Shown: positions 1-8,562 of the stretch, piece after piece
How positions within the stretch are numbered: position 1 is the first letter of the stretch
Layout: the number at the start of each line of letters is the position of its first letter
NCBI GenBank assembly: GCA_948630815.1
Contig: CAPIEU010000019.1
Span: forward strand, 1-23,219
DNA: 23,219 nucleotides
Direction: 5' to 3'
From: an uncultured Clostridia bacterium
GTDB taxonomy: Bacteria > Bacillota > Clostridia > TANB77 > CAG-508
Program-made: the position numbers and the translations under genes
The notes under the pieces: generated by a model
Database searches by the model: none
The model's input: the letters and a program-made list of their open reading frames with translations, nothing else
Told to the model about the DNA's origin: nothing

Positions 1-1237
1 ATTCTGTTAGTTTAACTTGTCCTATATTACATTCTTTTCTTTTATAGTCTATTGTGTTTGATACAGACTGCTTTAGTCCGTTTATATCTTGTTCATGTTT
101 AACTAATGTTTCTTCATGTTCACTTGTTTCTTCTACTAGTTGGGTTATCTTTTGATTTTGTTTGTCTACTATAATGTATGTTTGATTTATTCTTTTATCT
201 GTTTCATCTGCGTATTTATATTCTGTTTCAGTTTCAGTTGGTTTGTCTAAATACATATCTTCTGTTAAACCATCTTCAAATACTATTTCATCATTCAACA
301 ATATAGTTGGATATATTTTTCCATTTAGTACAAAATTAAACTTATCACAAGCATCTAAAAACAATATTCCTTTTGTTTTTATGTCGAATGTGTAAAATTC
401 AAATGTTTTTAGGTAATCAAACATCTCATCAATATATAAATCTCTATCATTTGTACTTAACAGTTGATTATCTGTTATTCTATATTCGTGTAATCCGTTT
501 GTTTGTATATTCGTATCATCTTTTCTATATATATTGTCACTTTCTTCTACTCTACTAAATACAAGCGAATTAATAAAATACTTTTCTCCAATTGTTACAC
601 TATCCTCATCTAAATAGCTTTCATCAATATTTTCATTTGTTTCTATTAACTGAACCATACACAATTTATTATTTATAAATAATAAAAAGCTACAAGATAA
701 TGTAGCAATTTCATCTAAAGCATCTCTAAAAGTATATCCAATTCCTCTATGTAAATTTGGATCTATCAATTTATTTGAATTTATAAAAGTAGTTGGAATA
801 TTACTTGTATTCCAACCTAGCCTTTGACATATTGCTATTAAGTATGCTCTTAATTTTATTTTTTCTGTTAGTTCTAAGTCATAATCAATCATAGCTTCTA
901 TCATTTTATCGTATGCCTTAACTATATATGAGGATGCATCTTCTTGTCTTTCGCTTGGATTTATAACTGTATATGTATTATAGTTTATGTATTCATAGGT
1001 CGGTTCATTTACTTTCACACCAACTTCTATATTTATTAAAGTTTTAGGAAGTATGTCATTTTTCGAGTCAAGTTCTAAAGTATACATTACTGTTTTAAAT
1101 AAATCTATATGAAAAGATGGCTTTATGTTATTAAAATCATCAGTATCTGCTATTACATTATTTAATTTTATTTTAAAATCTAATTGTCTACCATAAGTTC
1201 TTATATTATTTTTAAAGCTATTTGTTATATTTTTCAT
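1..1237 (-). CDS. Phage tail-tip / tail-associated protein, 3' part outside window
   Basis: An open frame of 412 codons starts with ATG at 1237 (MKNITNSF) and is still open at base 1, so the C-terminus is missing. Its start overlaps the stop of the upstream gene as ATGA, which indicates translational coupling. It directly follows the tape measure and a small tail protein, where siphophages of Gram-positive bacteria encode the tail-tip or tail-endopeptidase protein. The visible part looks like the structural N-terminal domain of such proteins. Near the window edge (about residues 360-412) it becomes polar and heptad-rich (QKITQLVEETSEHEETLVKHEQ is the core), which suggests a coiled coil leading to a distal fibre or enzymatic domain. 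The exact function cannot be read from this part. Confidence 0.8.
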   Translation of the reverse strand, partial: MKNITNSFKNNIRTYGRQLDFKIKLNNVIADTDDFNNIKPSFHIDLFKTVMYTLELDSKNDILPKTLINIEVGVKVNEPTYEYINYNTYTVINPSERQEDASSYIVKAYDKMIEAMIDYDLELTEKIKLRAYLIAICQRLGWNTSNIPTTFINSNKLIDPNLHRGIGYTFRDALDEIATLSCSFLLFINNKLCMVQLIETNENIDESYLDEDSVTIGEKYFINSLVFSRVEESDNIYRKDDTNIQTNGLHEYRITDNQLLSTNDRDLYIDEMFDYLKTFEFYTFDIKTKGILFLDACDKFNFVLNGKIYPTILLNDEIVFEDGLTEDMYLDKPTETETEYKYADETDKRINQTYIIVDKQNQKITQLVEETSEHEETLVKHEQDINGLKQSVSNTIDYKRKECNIGQVKLTE

Positions 1238-1617
1238 ACATAATGCTCCCTCTTTTTATTTGAAATTACAGCACAACTATATCCTTGTATTTTACCTAAA
1301 TATTCTTGGTCATATTCTTGGTCGTTTGAATAGCAAGACATATTTACTATTTCCTTTTTTAGATCTGGATTATAGAATGTAACTTTGTTTTCTGCTTTAT
1401 TAAAAAGAGATAGGATTACTCCTATTTCTTCTTCATTTAACATTCTAAATGTCATTGTTATTTTTGGATATATTCCTTTAAGTGTTCCCGAATTATCGCC
1501 TGATAAAGCTCTTCCTGTATCTTTACCCCATATTTTATGATAGCCAAATTTTGCTTTTGTTAAATATTGTGCCATTTTTACACCATCTATTATTAAACTA
1601 TCTTTATCTATTAGCAT
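1234..1617 (-). CDS. Small tail protein (DUF6711-like), between tape measure and tail tip
   Basis: The 127-residue product starts at an ATG preceded by GGGAGG five bases upstream. It begins two bases after the tape measure stop and overlaps the next gene by ATGA. The sequence (LIDGVKMAQYL, then a GDNSGTLKGIYPKITMTF core) resembles small tail proteins, labelled DUF6711 from memory, found next to tape measures in clostridial and streptococcal phages. Its position suggests a distal-tail-like or tail-completion role joining tube and tip. No enzymatic motif, signal peptide or membrane segment is seen. Confidence 0.7.
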   Translation of the reverse strand: MLIDKDSLIIDGVKMAQYLTKAKFGYHKIWGKDTGRALSGDNSGTLKGIYPKITMTFRMLNEEEIGVILSLFNKAENKVTFYNPDLKKEIVNMSCYSNDQEYDQEYLGKIQGYSCAVISNKKREHYV

Positions 1618-1619
1618 AA

Positions 1620-4070
1620 TTACCTCCCATTCTTAGCAAAAGCAAGTTCTTGTTGTCTTTTTGCTATTCCTCTTTGTATTGTTCTACTATCCATATTAAT
1701 TATATAAGAACCACCTCCACTATCTATCTTACTTGCTATTTTTGTTGCTAAAATATCTAACCATTCTAAATTGTTTTCAAGTGGTACTACCGCTTCTTTT
1801 CCTGCTTCACCTATAATTGCTGTTGTAGGTTGAGATATAACACCACCTTTAGCTAATCTTGGTATTTGTGGAATTCTTATTGTGTTAATCCAAGAAAATG
1901 GTTTATTTCCTAATATTTCAAAACTTCTAATTTTTGTTAAAGCTGAATTAAGACCATTAAATGGTGTCGCAATTACTTTGTTTATACCTCCTATAATTGC
2001 ATTTATTACTGTCTTTAGCCCATTAAGTATCCCATTTTTTATTCCATCAAAAATTTTCCCACCAGTTGAAAATACATTTTTAACTGCTTGCCAAGCTTTT
2101 GTAAATGTTTCTCTAAACCACGTATCTACATGACTAAACACATTGCAAATTCCTTGCCATACACCTTGAAACCATTTTCCTATTTTTTGCCCTGTGGTTT
2201 CATAATTTTTAGGATCTAATCCATTTTTTATATCGCTTGGCAAATCTTCCATAAATGTTTGTTGACTATCCCTACTCATTTCTGACATACTTTTGCCTAT
2301 CAAATCTCTTGCTTCATCTGCTGACAATTTTCCATTTTTAAATGCCTCTACTACTGCTTTTTTGTATTCATCATACTGTCCCGCTTCTGCCATAGTTGCT
2401 AATTTATTTTCCCATGATGCAATCTTTTCTTTTTGTTTTGCTTCTTTTAATTTAATTGTACTCTCTTCTAGTTCATTTTGTGCTTTTTCATTGTCTAAAT
2501 ATGCCTTATATACTTCTTTTTGTTCTGCTGTCATATGTGCATAATCTAACGTTCCATTTTGTACTTGCTCAAACAATTCTTTTCCAGATAATCCTGTTTT
2601 GTTTTGTGCTTCTTCTAATTTTTTTTGAGCATCTTCTGCTCTATCTACACTATTTATATAATTATTATTTGCTTCCTCTAAATTTTTAGTTGCTTCCTCT
2701 AAATTCTTTTGAGCATCTTCTACTGATAATATTGCCCCTTTTTGAGCAAATAGCTGAATACATACTCCTGCAATTATAGCTACTAATGCACCAATTGCAA
2801 CTATCCAATTCATAGTAACAAGTGCAATGCCTGCTAGTATAATTCCTATATCAACTAAAATTTTTCCAAAATTTTCCCAACACGGATTTTGTATCATTGC
2901 AACTACATCTTTAATTAACAAAATAACACCTGTTATAATTAATGCTATCCCTAAAGATTTTAATAATCCCAAATTGCTAACTAATTTTAATATTCCGCCA
3001 TTTAAACCTGCTATTTCACTTATAAAGTGTGCTATTTTTATTGCTCCTATTATTCCAGCTATTGCTCCTAATGTTCCTAATATCAAATCTTTATTGTCCA
3101 TAATCCACTTTAGCCATTTTGGTACTTCCCCTTGCATATTGCTTAAATCAGTACTTGGAGCTGATATTCCTGTTCCAGTGTTTCCAGATGTACTTCCATC
3201 TTCTTGTATAATATTCATTTCATCAAAGCCTTGTAAAGATTTTTGTATTTCTTTTGCAGATTTTGCTGTACCACTTGCACTTTTTTGCATTTTTTGAAAA
3301 TTTTTAACACTAGAATTACCAAATAAATTAATTCCAAACCACGCATTAGCAATAGCATTTATATAGCTAAGTGCTGTGTATAATAGTTGAACTAACTTTT
3401 GAATAACTGGTGTCAACATATTTGCTATACAATATCGCATATATTCAAGGTCTGTTGAAATTTGAGGATTGTATTGAGATACTGCATTCATGGCTTGTCT
3501 AACTGCATTAAAAGCTGTTCTAATACCAAATACTGCCATAGCCATTTTCCCTAATTTACTTATAGAATTTTGTATCTTTTGCCCTACTGTATCTACACCT
3601 TGTTGTACTTTATTAAGGTTTATTTTTTCTATCTTTTGCTTAAATTGTTCTATTTTAGTATTGTTCTCAGTTTGTTTTGACTTTACCTTGTCTAATTTAG
3701 TTCTTACCTTTTCTATTTTAGGTGATTGTTTATCAATTTCACTTACTGCTTGAGCATATTTTTGTTGTATTTCACCTATTTTTACTTTTATGTTTTCATA
3801 TTCTGGCATATTTCCTTGAAAAGCAAGAGTTGGATTAGATTTAAAAATCGTATCTTTTTCAGCTTGTAGTTCTTTTATTTTATGCCTGTAAGCATCTGCC
3901 TTTTGTTGTAATTGTTCATAACTATCTATTTCTCTTTGTAACGAACTCTGTTCTTCACTTGCTTTCGAATTATCTTCTTGCAATTTCTTTATTTTATTTT
4001 CTAACTCAACAATTCCTTTATCTACATCTTTATTATCTATTTTTGTTTTAATTTTTAAATACCCATCCAT
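1620..4070 (-). CDS. Phage tail tape measure protein
   Basis: The 816-residue product sets tail length and is ejected with the DNA. About residues 10-170 are a long charged coiled coil. It is followed by hydrophobic helices near residues 175-245 and a strongly hydrophobic stretch near residues 325-440 with several membrane-spanning candidates. A second coiled coil covers about 450-545. The C-terminus has the pattern common in these proteins, with LAKGGVISQPTTAIIGEAGKE followed by AVVPLENN. The location after two chaperone-like genes supports the call. At roughly 1.5 angstrom per residue the length predicts a short tail of about 120 nm, which is an inference. The start at 4070 is the first ATG, four bases after the upstream stop. 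Confidence 0.93.
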   Translation of the reverse strand: MDGYLKIKTKIDNKDVDKGIVELENKIKKLQEDNSKASEEQSSLQREIDSYEQLQQKADAYRHKIKELQAEKDTIFKSNPTLAFQGNMPEYENIKVKIGEIQQKYAQAVSEIDKQSPKIEKVRTKLDKVKSKQTENNTKIEQFKQKIEKINLNKVQQGVDTVGQKIQNSISKLGKMAMAVFGIRTAFNAVRQAMNAVSQYNPQISTDLEYMRYCIANMLTPVIQKLVQLLYTALSYINAIANAWFGINLFGNSSVKNFQKMQKSASGTAKSAKEIQKSLQGFDEMNIIQEDGSTSGNTGTGISAPSTDLSNMQGEVPKWLKWIMDNKDLILGTLGAIAGIIGAIKIAHFISEIAGLNGGILKLVSNLGLLKSLGIALIITGVILLIKDVVAMIQNPCWENFGKILVDIGIILAGIALVTMNWIVAIGALVAIIAGVCIQLFAQKGAILSVEDAQKNLEEATKNLEEANNNYINSVDRAEDAQKKLEEAQNKTGLSGKELFEQVQNGTLDYAHMTAEQKEVYKAYLDNEKAQNELEESTIKLKEAKQKEKIASWENKLATMAEAGQYDEYKKAVVEAFKNGKLSADEARDLIGKSMSEMSRDSQQTFMEDLPSDIKNGLDPKNYETTGQKIGKWFQGVWQGICNVFSHVDTWFRETFTKAWQAVKNVFSTGGKIFDGIKNGILNGLKTVINAIIGGINKVIATPFNGLNSALTKIRSFEILGNKPFSWINTIRIPQIPRLAKGGVISQPTTAIIGEAGKEAVVPLENNLEWLDILATKIASKIDSGGGSYIINMDSRTIQRGIAKRQQELAFAKNGR

Positions 4071-4073
4071 TTT

Positions 4074-4652
4074 TTAACCTCCTCTCAATTGTTTTTCAAA
4101 TAACTCATCTAGTCTTTTTTCTTCTGCTGTTTTTACATTATTTTGTTTTAATGCTACTTGCTCTTTTTGTTTAATCCATTTCTCTTTTTCTTTGATGTCT
4201 TTTATTTGTTCTATATCAAAATTTCTAACAAATCTTACTCTATTTAAAATACACTTGTCAGATAGTCCACAAAGTAAATTATAAAATTCCCACCAGTGCA
4301 TATACGTTCCTTCTTCTAATTTAACATTATAGTCATAAAAAAAAGAAGTACGAATATACTCCCAGTCTTGTTCAAAATCTATGTCAACTTCTTGTTCTTG
4401 TTCTTCTTCGTCATTATCTGTTTTTTCTTTTCCACAATTTAAATATTTTAATGCTATTTCCATTAAATCTTGCCAATCTTGACTATTTTCTAATCCTTTA
4501 TCTCCAAATAAAAGATAAATTATTGCTAATGCTCTTTCTTCAGCTTCTACATTTGATTTTGCTAACTTATCACACTCTAATGCTATTCTAAAATCTGTAT
4601 TTATTTCATATTTTCTATCTTTTACTTGTGCATATTTAGGATAACTATTCAT
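4074..4652 (-). CDS. Gp15-like tail protein, probable tail assembly chaperone partner
   Basis: The 192-residue product resembles bacteriophage Gp15 (PF06854). Recognisable parts are the N-terminal TDFRIALECDKLA, the acidic linker near residues 97-112, and a C-terminal half with YMHWWEFYNLLCGLS. The gene overlaps the preceding one by eight bases and sits immediately before the tape measure, the slot used by tail assembly chaperones that keep the tape measure soluble. In many siphophages the two chaperone products are joined by programmed frameshifting. Here both genes have plausible starts, and I see no clear slippery heptamer in the overlap. Confidence 0.8.
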   Translation of the reverse strand: MNSYPKYAQVKDRKYEINTDFRIALECDKLAKSNVEAEERALAIIYLLFGDKGLENSQDWQDLMEIALKYLNCGKEKTDNDEEEQEQEVDIDFEQDWEYIRTSFFYDYNVKLEEGTYMHWWEFYNLLCGLSDKCILNRVRFVRNFDIEQIKDIKEKEKWIKQKEQVALKQNNVKTAEEKRLDELFEKQLRGG

Positions 4653-5145
4653 TAGTCAACACATCACTTTCAGTTACTTTGTATTTTTCCTTTATCCTAT
4701 CTGTCATATCATTAATTGTCAATTTCATTTTAGAATAATATGGTTTTAGCATATCATCTATATCGTCCCACATTTCCCAATATGGTTTTTTCCCATTTAA
4801 GAATTTTTTAGTTCCACCTTGTCCTAAAAATAAATCCATTGCTATTTCCATCTCTTTATAAAATTGTTTAGTAGCTTTTACTTTTGCTTCTTCATTATCG
4901 CTTAGCAATTGTTTTCCCTTATGATCTTGTTTTTTATCAATTATAATAAATTGCGTTTTTAGATTTCTTTTTGCTTGTTCAATTAAATTTAGACATTTAT
5001 TATATCTTAACGGCAATTCTATATCTCCTAAATCAAATTCTATAAACACTTCATTTCCATTTTTATCTTTTACAATGTTATCATCTTTATCTTTAAATCC
5101 TAATTGTAATATATCTTTTCTTTCCTTTAAATTAATATATTCCAT
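4645..5145 (-). CDS. Tail assembly chaperone-like protein (DUF6673-like)
   Basis: The open frame extends to an ATG at 5160, but GGGAGGG lies inside that extension just before the ATG at 5145. The protein most likely starts MEYINLKERKD (166 residues). It is mostly helical and charged, with FIEFDLGDIELPLRYN near the start and an aromatic WEMWDDIDDMLKPYY segment near the C-terminus. The position before the Gp15-like gene and the tape measure suggests a gpG-type chaperone role. It is the first structural gene after the accessory island, and a terminator hairpin lies only about 17 bases upstream of its start. Confidence 0.75.
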   Translation of the reverse strand: MEYINLKERKDILQLGFKDKDDNIVKDKNGNEVFIEFDLGDIELPLRYNKCLNLIEQAKRNLKTQFIIIDKKQDHKGKQLLSDNEEAKVKATKQFYKEMEIAMDLFLGQGGTKKFLNGKKPYWEMWDDIDDMLKPYYSKMKLTINDMTDRIKEKYKVTESDVLTNE

Positions 5146-5161
5146 ACTTCCCTCCCACATT

Positions 5162-5189
5162 AAAAGACACCAGTTATTACTGATGTCTT
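5162..5189 (-). terminator. Rho-independent terminator closing the accessory island
   Basis: On the minus strand an 11-bp stem (AAGACATCAGT with ACTGGTGTCTT, one G-U pair, four-base loop) is followed by TTTTAATG. It lies between the membrane-protein gene and the ribosome binding site of the tail chaperone gene. It would cut the late transcript unless there is read-through or antitermination. Confidence 0.75.
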
Positions 5190-5195
5190 GATTTA

Positions 5196-5723
5196 TTAAA
5201 TTTTGTTTTCAAACGCTTTGCTTGCATCTATTTCTATGCTTTTTTCTTTTTGATCTTTATTTATGTTTTCTTCTAGTATTTGTTCTAAAATGTTCATTGA
5301 TATGCATCCTATTCTAAAAAATAAAATAAAAAAATGCACTATCAAAGCTATTATTAATTTAGAAACTATGCTTTCTATTAAAATATAATTTTTAGCATCA
5401 AAACTTAATGCTATCATACTTAATAAAATTATTAACATTCCTACTATTAATGGCTCAATAAAAAACATATTTAATTCTTTTATTTTATTATATCTAGCTA
5501 TTTTCTTAATAATTTTACTATTACTTGCAGATGCTAAAATACTTAATGTAGTCATTATAAAACCAGTTGTAATAGCTATAAAATTTATTAAACTAGATAA
5601 TATATCTTTATAGTTTTCTATTTGCGTAATTCGTATATTAAAGAAAGATAAAATCAAAAAAAGTAATGCCATTATTAATGTTGGAATAACTTTTAATATT
5701 TTATTTTTATTCTCTTCTTTCAT
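5196..5723 (-). CDS. Four-helix integral membrane protein of unknown function
   Basis: The 175-residue protein has a short charged N-terminus (MKEENKNK) and four predicted membrane helices near residues 10-30, 42-65, 88-110 and 118-140. A charged, probably cytoplasmic tail (EQILEENINKDQKEKS) follows. Its ATG overlaps the upstream stop by one base (TAATG), and the Shine-Dalgarno GGAGAT lies inside the upstream gene, so the two are translationally coupled. A soluble protein coupled to a small multi-spanning membrane protein is a common layout for abortive-infection systems with a pore-forming effector. That function is inferred from layout only, and I do not recognise the family. Confidence 0.7.
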   Translation of the reverse strand: MKEENKNKILKVIPTLIMALLFLILSFFNIRITQIENYKDILSSLINFIAITTGFIMTTLSILASASNSKIIKKIARYNKIKELNMFFIEPLIVGMLIILLSMIALSFDAKNYILIESIVSKLIIALIVHFFILFFRIGCISMNILEQILEENINKDQKEKSIEIDASKAFENKI

Positions 5724-6650
5724 TATAATTCATCTCCAAAAATTATTTTAAACGTATCTTTTCTTTTATTATATATATGTTTCATAATAGGGTATATTCT
5801 ATTATATTCAATAGGATTTATTATTGAATACTCAAAACTTTTAATATCATGTAATTTGCCCTCTATTAAATCTACAATTTCTATGTTTGTATCTATATTG
5901 TCTTTTTTTATAACTTTAATTCTATTCATTGCATCACTATCTTTCACATTTGACAAACTTAATACTCCTGTTCTTTCTAACGTATTTTCTTGTCGTCTAC
6001 TATTTCCTACAGAAATCATTATTGTTGCATTGATAGCCCCGCAATTGCTTTGTTCCTTGCATAATAGCTTTCCAGCCATCACTCAATTCTCCTAACAGCT
6101 CATTATCGAGTTTAGTAGGGCAAAAGCTCACACTTGCTTTTTTTATAATAGCTGAATTAGGAATTTCTTTCATTTTATCTGGCATAGGTATTGGCAAAAA
6201 CTCTATTAACATTCCATTATCTGCAACTCCTGTAAAATATTTTTCTAATCCTGTTGGAGACAAACTATTCTTATTTCTTTGAATCATTATTATTTTAAAA
6301 TTTTTATCATAAAGAACTGTTATTTCTTCTCCTACATATTCATCATCTTCTAAAGAAATTAAATTATAGTCACTTGTATTCCTTTTTGCTATTCCTGGTA
6401 CAACATCTCTCATTCTTAAAAAATTCATAAGCCAAATATTAGGTTCTAATTCGTCTTGTTTTATTTCTTGTAATCTTGATATTTCTCCGTTTACCTCATA
6501 TTCTCGATTAGAAATATCTATTTTACTTGCCTTTTCAAGTAATGGACTTATATCACACAACACTCTTTCTTCATTTGAACTATTGTTCTTCTGATCATAT
6601 TCTCTGGCATAAACTCTATAATATTCGAATTTTATATCTTTTCTTCCCAT
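5723..6650 (-). pseudogene. DUF6731-like gene split by a +1 frameshift
   Basis: Two overlapping frames, 6650-6000 (216 residues) and 6082-5723 (119 residues), look like halves of one gene. The first is coherent up to LGELSDGWKAIMQ and then runs into unconvincing sequence (GTKQLRGYQCNNNDFCRK). The second has no ribosome binding site of its own and becomes coherent at SNCGAINATIMISVG. Skipping one base near 6050 (in CAAGGAAC) would join them into about 308 residues. From memory the joined protein resembles the DUF6731 family, which I cannot verify here. The upstream start at 6650 has a good AGGGGGATGAAAAT leader. The cause could be a real mutation, a sequencing error or programmed +1 frameshifting. 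The intact downstream membrane-protein gene argues for recent damage. Confidence 0.6.
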
Positions 6651-6772
6651 ATTTTCATCCCCCTATATGTATAAGGGTACCATATTTTTATGTCGAATGC
6701 TGTCATATTTTGCAATTATTATAAAATATTTGTATTTTTAATCTAAATAAGTGTTTTTGCTTAACCTTGATT

Positions 6773-7180
6773 TTATTTTGCAATTTCTACATTATTTATT
6801 TCTTCCATTCCTACTTGTCCTTCTAAAACTGCTCTTCTTCTTATTGTTTTCTTTAAAGATTTATTGGTTCCTATAATTTTATTACTTAAATTTTTTTCTA
6901 CATTCTTTACTAATGGGATTTCTTCTGTTGTATTTATATTTACATATGTAGTCTTTTGGTTTTCCCTTACTGCAAAACAATCTCTTATATTGTTTTCATC
7001 TTTAAAACTTGCTATAATTCTGTTTGCTTTCGATTTAAAATATGACCTTTTTAGCTTTTCATAACTTGGTTTCTCTTCTAATTGTTCTAATAATTCCACT
7101 ATATAATCTTGCTCTAATTTTCCATTGTTATTTATCATTTTAAATATTGTATTTTTTATTCTTCTATCTAATCTTGCCAT
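6773..7180 (-). CDS. Basic protein of unknown function downstream of parB-like gene
   Basis: The 135-residue protein starts at an ATG one base after the ParB-like stop. Its Shine-Dalgarno (AAGGAGG) lies inside the end of the ParB-like gene, so translation is coupled. The N-terminus MARLDRRIKNTIFKMINNNG and the following helices are rich in Lys and Arg, and a basic patch KSLKKTIRRRAVLEGQ lies near residues 108-123. This suggests a nucleic-acid-binding helper. No catalytic motif or membrane segment is visible, and I do not recognise the family. Confidence 0.65.
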   Translation of the reverse strand: MARLDRRIKNTIFKMINNNGKLEQDYIVELLEQLEEKPSYEKLKRSYFKSKANRIIASFKDENNIRDCFAVRENQKTTYVNINTTEEIPLVKNVEKNLSNKIIGTNKSLKKTIRRRAVLEGQVGMEEINNVEIAK

Positions 7181-7181
7181 T

Positions 7182-8069
7182 TTATAAAATCCTCCTTATC
7201 CCTTTATAATTTTGTATTATCTTTTTTATTTTTAAAAAATTTTCTATAGCTTCATCTATATTTTTTTCTTGCCATTTTATATCCTCTAAGTTTTTTCCCT
7301 CAAGCCAGAATTTCACATTGTCTTCATTAACTTCTAGCATTGTCGCATCATATACAGCACTATTAATTTTTTTTGCATTTCTTGCTTTTCTTTCATCTTC
7401 ACTATCTTCTCTTTTAGTCTTTTCTAATATTGCATTATTTACTAATTCAAATGCTTTTTCTTCTTTTTCATATTCTGGCATGGATTTTATTTGCTTAGTC
7501 AATTCATAGCCTTTATTAATGCTTATTGCATTATTTTCTACTGCTTTTTGTATTGGCTCTGGTGCATGCTTTTGTACTTGGATAACTTTATTCATTGTGT
7601 CTGTTGATACCCCTGCTGTCTTGGCTAGTTCTTTTGTTGTATTGATTGGTATTACTTTATCTTTTTTTGCATCTAACGTTTTTTCTGTTTTCTGAAAAAA
7701 CGTTCCGTTCATTTTTTCCGCTGCTACAATTTTATTTTCTTTAGCCTTTTTTTCATAGTATGGCTTAAATACTTTGGCTATTTTAAATAATGTACCATCA
7801 TCAATATTTCTTCTTGCTTTTTGTGTTGTCCAAGCCCATATCATAGCTTCTTGCTTATTTTCAAACTGCATTTCTTTTGTTTTAAATTCTAAATTATTTC
7901 TTTTACATATTTTATATCTATGGTGTCCATCTACTATATATCCATTCCATAGGATAATAGGACTTATACAACCATTTTTTAATATGTCCTCCTCTAATAG
8001 TTTTTCTTTTTCTTCATCAAGTTTTGGTAATAGATTTTCTAGTTCTATATCCACCTTTATTTCTTGCAT
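7182..8069 (-). CDS. ParB/Srx-like DNA-binding protein
   Basis: The 295-residue protein has an N-terminal ParB/Srx-type domain (about residues 5-95) with the signature IVDGHHRYKIC near residue 45, the nucleotide-binding motif of ParB-like CTPases and Srx-fold proteins. A helix-turn-helix follows near residues 143-170 (TTKELAKTAGVSTDTMNKVI), and then charged helices. The start has AGAGGAG upstream. No ParA ATPase gene is nearby, so a classical partition pair is not supported. Phage ParB-like proteins with this motif are also found as regulators or nucleases. It is the middle gene of a compact 57-aa/ParB/135-aa operon. Confidence 0.78.
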   Translation of the reverse strand: MQEIKVDIELENLLPKLDEEKEKLLEEDILKNGCISPIILWNGYIVDGHHRYKICKRNNLEFKTKEMQFENKQEAMIWAWTTQKARRNIDDGTLFKIAKVFKPYYEKKAKENKIVAAEKMNGTFFQKTEKTLDAKKDKVIPINTTKELAKTAGVSTDTMNKVIQVQKHAPEPIQKAVENNAISINKGYELTKQIKSMPEYEKEEKAFELVNNAILEKTKREDSEDERKARNAKKINSAVYDATMLEVNEDNVKFWLEGKNLEDIKWQEKNIDEAIENFLKIKKIIQNYKGIRRIL

Positions 8070-8086
8070 ATTGTTTTCTCCTCTCT

Positions 8087-8260
8087 TTAGATATTTATGT
8101 GTTCTAACTGTTTTTCAAAATTATTTAGTATTTCGTCATTATTTCTGTTATTCCAGATTTTTTTACAGATATTTACAATTTTTCTGTTAGTAAAGTCAAT
8201 TATCTTCCTTGACTTTACTTCAAATTCTGTAATCTTGTTTTCTTTATAATTTTTTTCCAT
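8087..8260 (-). CDS. Small basic protein, first gene of the parB-like operon
   Basis: This 57-residue frame (MEKNYKENKITEFEVKSRKI at the start) has a good AAGGAGG upstream of its ATG and ends 17 bases before the ParB-like start. It is Lys/Asn-rich and predicted mainly helical, with no Cys cluster or membrane segment. The close spacing indicates co-transcription with the ParB-like gene. Its leader contains two large inverted repeats and is overlapped by a candidate antisense RNA, so its translation may be the regulated step. The family is not recognised. Confidence 0.6.
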   Translation of the reverse strand: MEKNYKENKITEFEVKSRKIIDFTNRKIVNICKKIWNNRNNDEILNNFEKQLEHINI

Positions 8261-8294
8261 AATAAAAAGAACCTCCTTAAAATTTAAAAATTTC

Positions 8295-8323
8295 TTGCGA
8301 GATTCTCTATCCTATGATATAAT
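8295..8323 (+). promoter_or_regulatory. Plus-strand promoter for candidate antisense RNA
   Basis: TTGCGA, a 17-base spacer, then an extended -10 TGATATAAT. It points away from every recognised gene on the minus strand and precedes a hairpin with a T-run 30 bases downstream. Confidence 0.55.
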
Positions 8324-8347
8324 ATTTCATAGATAGAGTTAATCTCT
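8300..8347. repeat. Long compound inverted repeat in the parB-operon leader
   Basis: Three stacked inverted segments face each other: GAGATT/AATCTC, CTCTATC/GATAGAG and TATGA/TCATA, around an AT-rich centre. In the minus-strand mRNA this folds as an interrupted 18-bp stem-loop ahead of the 57-residue gene. In DNA it forms a dyad centred on the plus-strand -10 box, so it could be an operator instead. Confidence 0.6.
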
Positions 8348-8403
8348 GTTGTTTGAGATATTTGTATGTGCTTGGTCGTGCTTCAAATATCTCTACTTTT
8401 TTT
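8330..8403 (+). ncRNA. Candidate antisense RNA, about 73 nt
   Basis: This is inferred from a promoter with an extended -10 at 8318-8323 and a terminator at 8355-8403, with no open reading frame between them. The RNA would be complementary to the last codon and 3' end of the small ribbon-helix-helix gene and to the leader of the 57-residue/ParB operon. The loop contains the short direct repeat GTGCTT...GTGCTT. The placement resembles the countertranscribed RNA II between copG and repB in pMV158-type plasmids, although the protected gene here is not a replication initiator. No expression evidence is available. Confidence 0.45.
8355..8403 (+). terminator. Rho-independent terminator of candidate antisense RNA
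   Basis: A perfect 10-bp stem (GAGATATTTG with CAAATATCTC, 19-base loop) is followed by TACTTTTTTT on the plus strand. The minus strand has no T-run after the stem, so it terminates only in the plus direction, where no protein gene needs it. Confidence 0.65.
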
Positions 8404-8536
8404 CTTGACTTTGATATTTCATATCTGTTTTTATTAAATTTAGTATATATGTTGTCATATCAGTATCATCTTGTATACATTTCATTTTTAGAGCTTTATG
8501 AAATTCGTCATCAAGTCTTAAAGTTAATGTCTTTAT
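8393..8536 (-). CDS. CopG/Arc-like ribbon-helix-helix regulator with ATA start
   Basis: A 47-codon frame encodes KTLTLRLDDEFHKALKMKC followed by DMTTYILNLIKTDMKYQSQEKK, with the beta-strand, helix and helix pattern of a minimal ribbon-helix-helix repressor. The length is close to that of CopG. It sits behind a TTGACA promoter and a GGGGGGAG ribosome binding site, but the codon at the correct spacing is ATA, where ATG would be expected. An ATT precedes it. The gene is therefore either silenced by a start-codon mutation or started inefficiently. It probably autoregulates, since a TGATA/TATCA dyad overlaps its -10 box. Confidence 0.6.
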   Translation of the reverse strand: MKTLTLRLDDEFHKALKMKCIQDDTDMTTYILNLIKTDMKYQSQEKK

Positions 8537-8562
8537 AATACTCCCCCCTCTCAACTGATATA

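Noticed and set aside
2827..3297. Long plus-strand frame inside the tape measure gene
   Set aside because: It is an antisense shadow without a ribosome binding site. The tape measure frame explains the region.
4645..4652. Programmed frameshift joining the two tail chaperone genes
   Set aside because: The genes overlap by eight bases, but I see no clear slippery heptamer, and the second gene has an adequate start of its own.
7182..8069. A full ParAB partition system
   Set aside because: Only a ParB/Srx-like protein is present. No ParA Walker ATPase or repeated parS-like sites were found.
8353..8538. Plus-strand 61-codon frame over the small ribbon-helix-helix gene
   Set aside because: It has no ribosome binding site and is the shadow of the minus-strand gene, whose promoter, site and fold are convincing.
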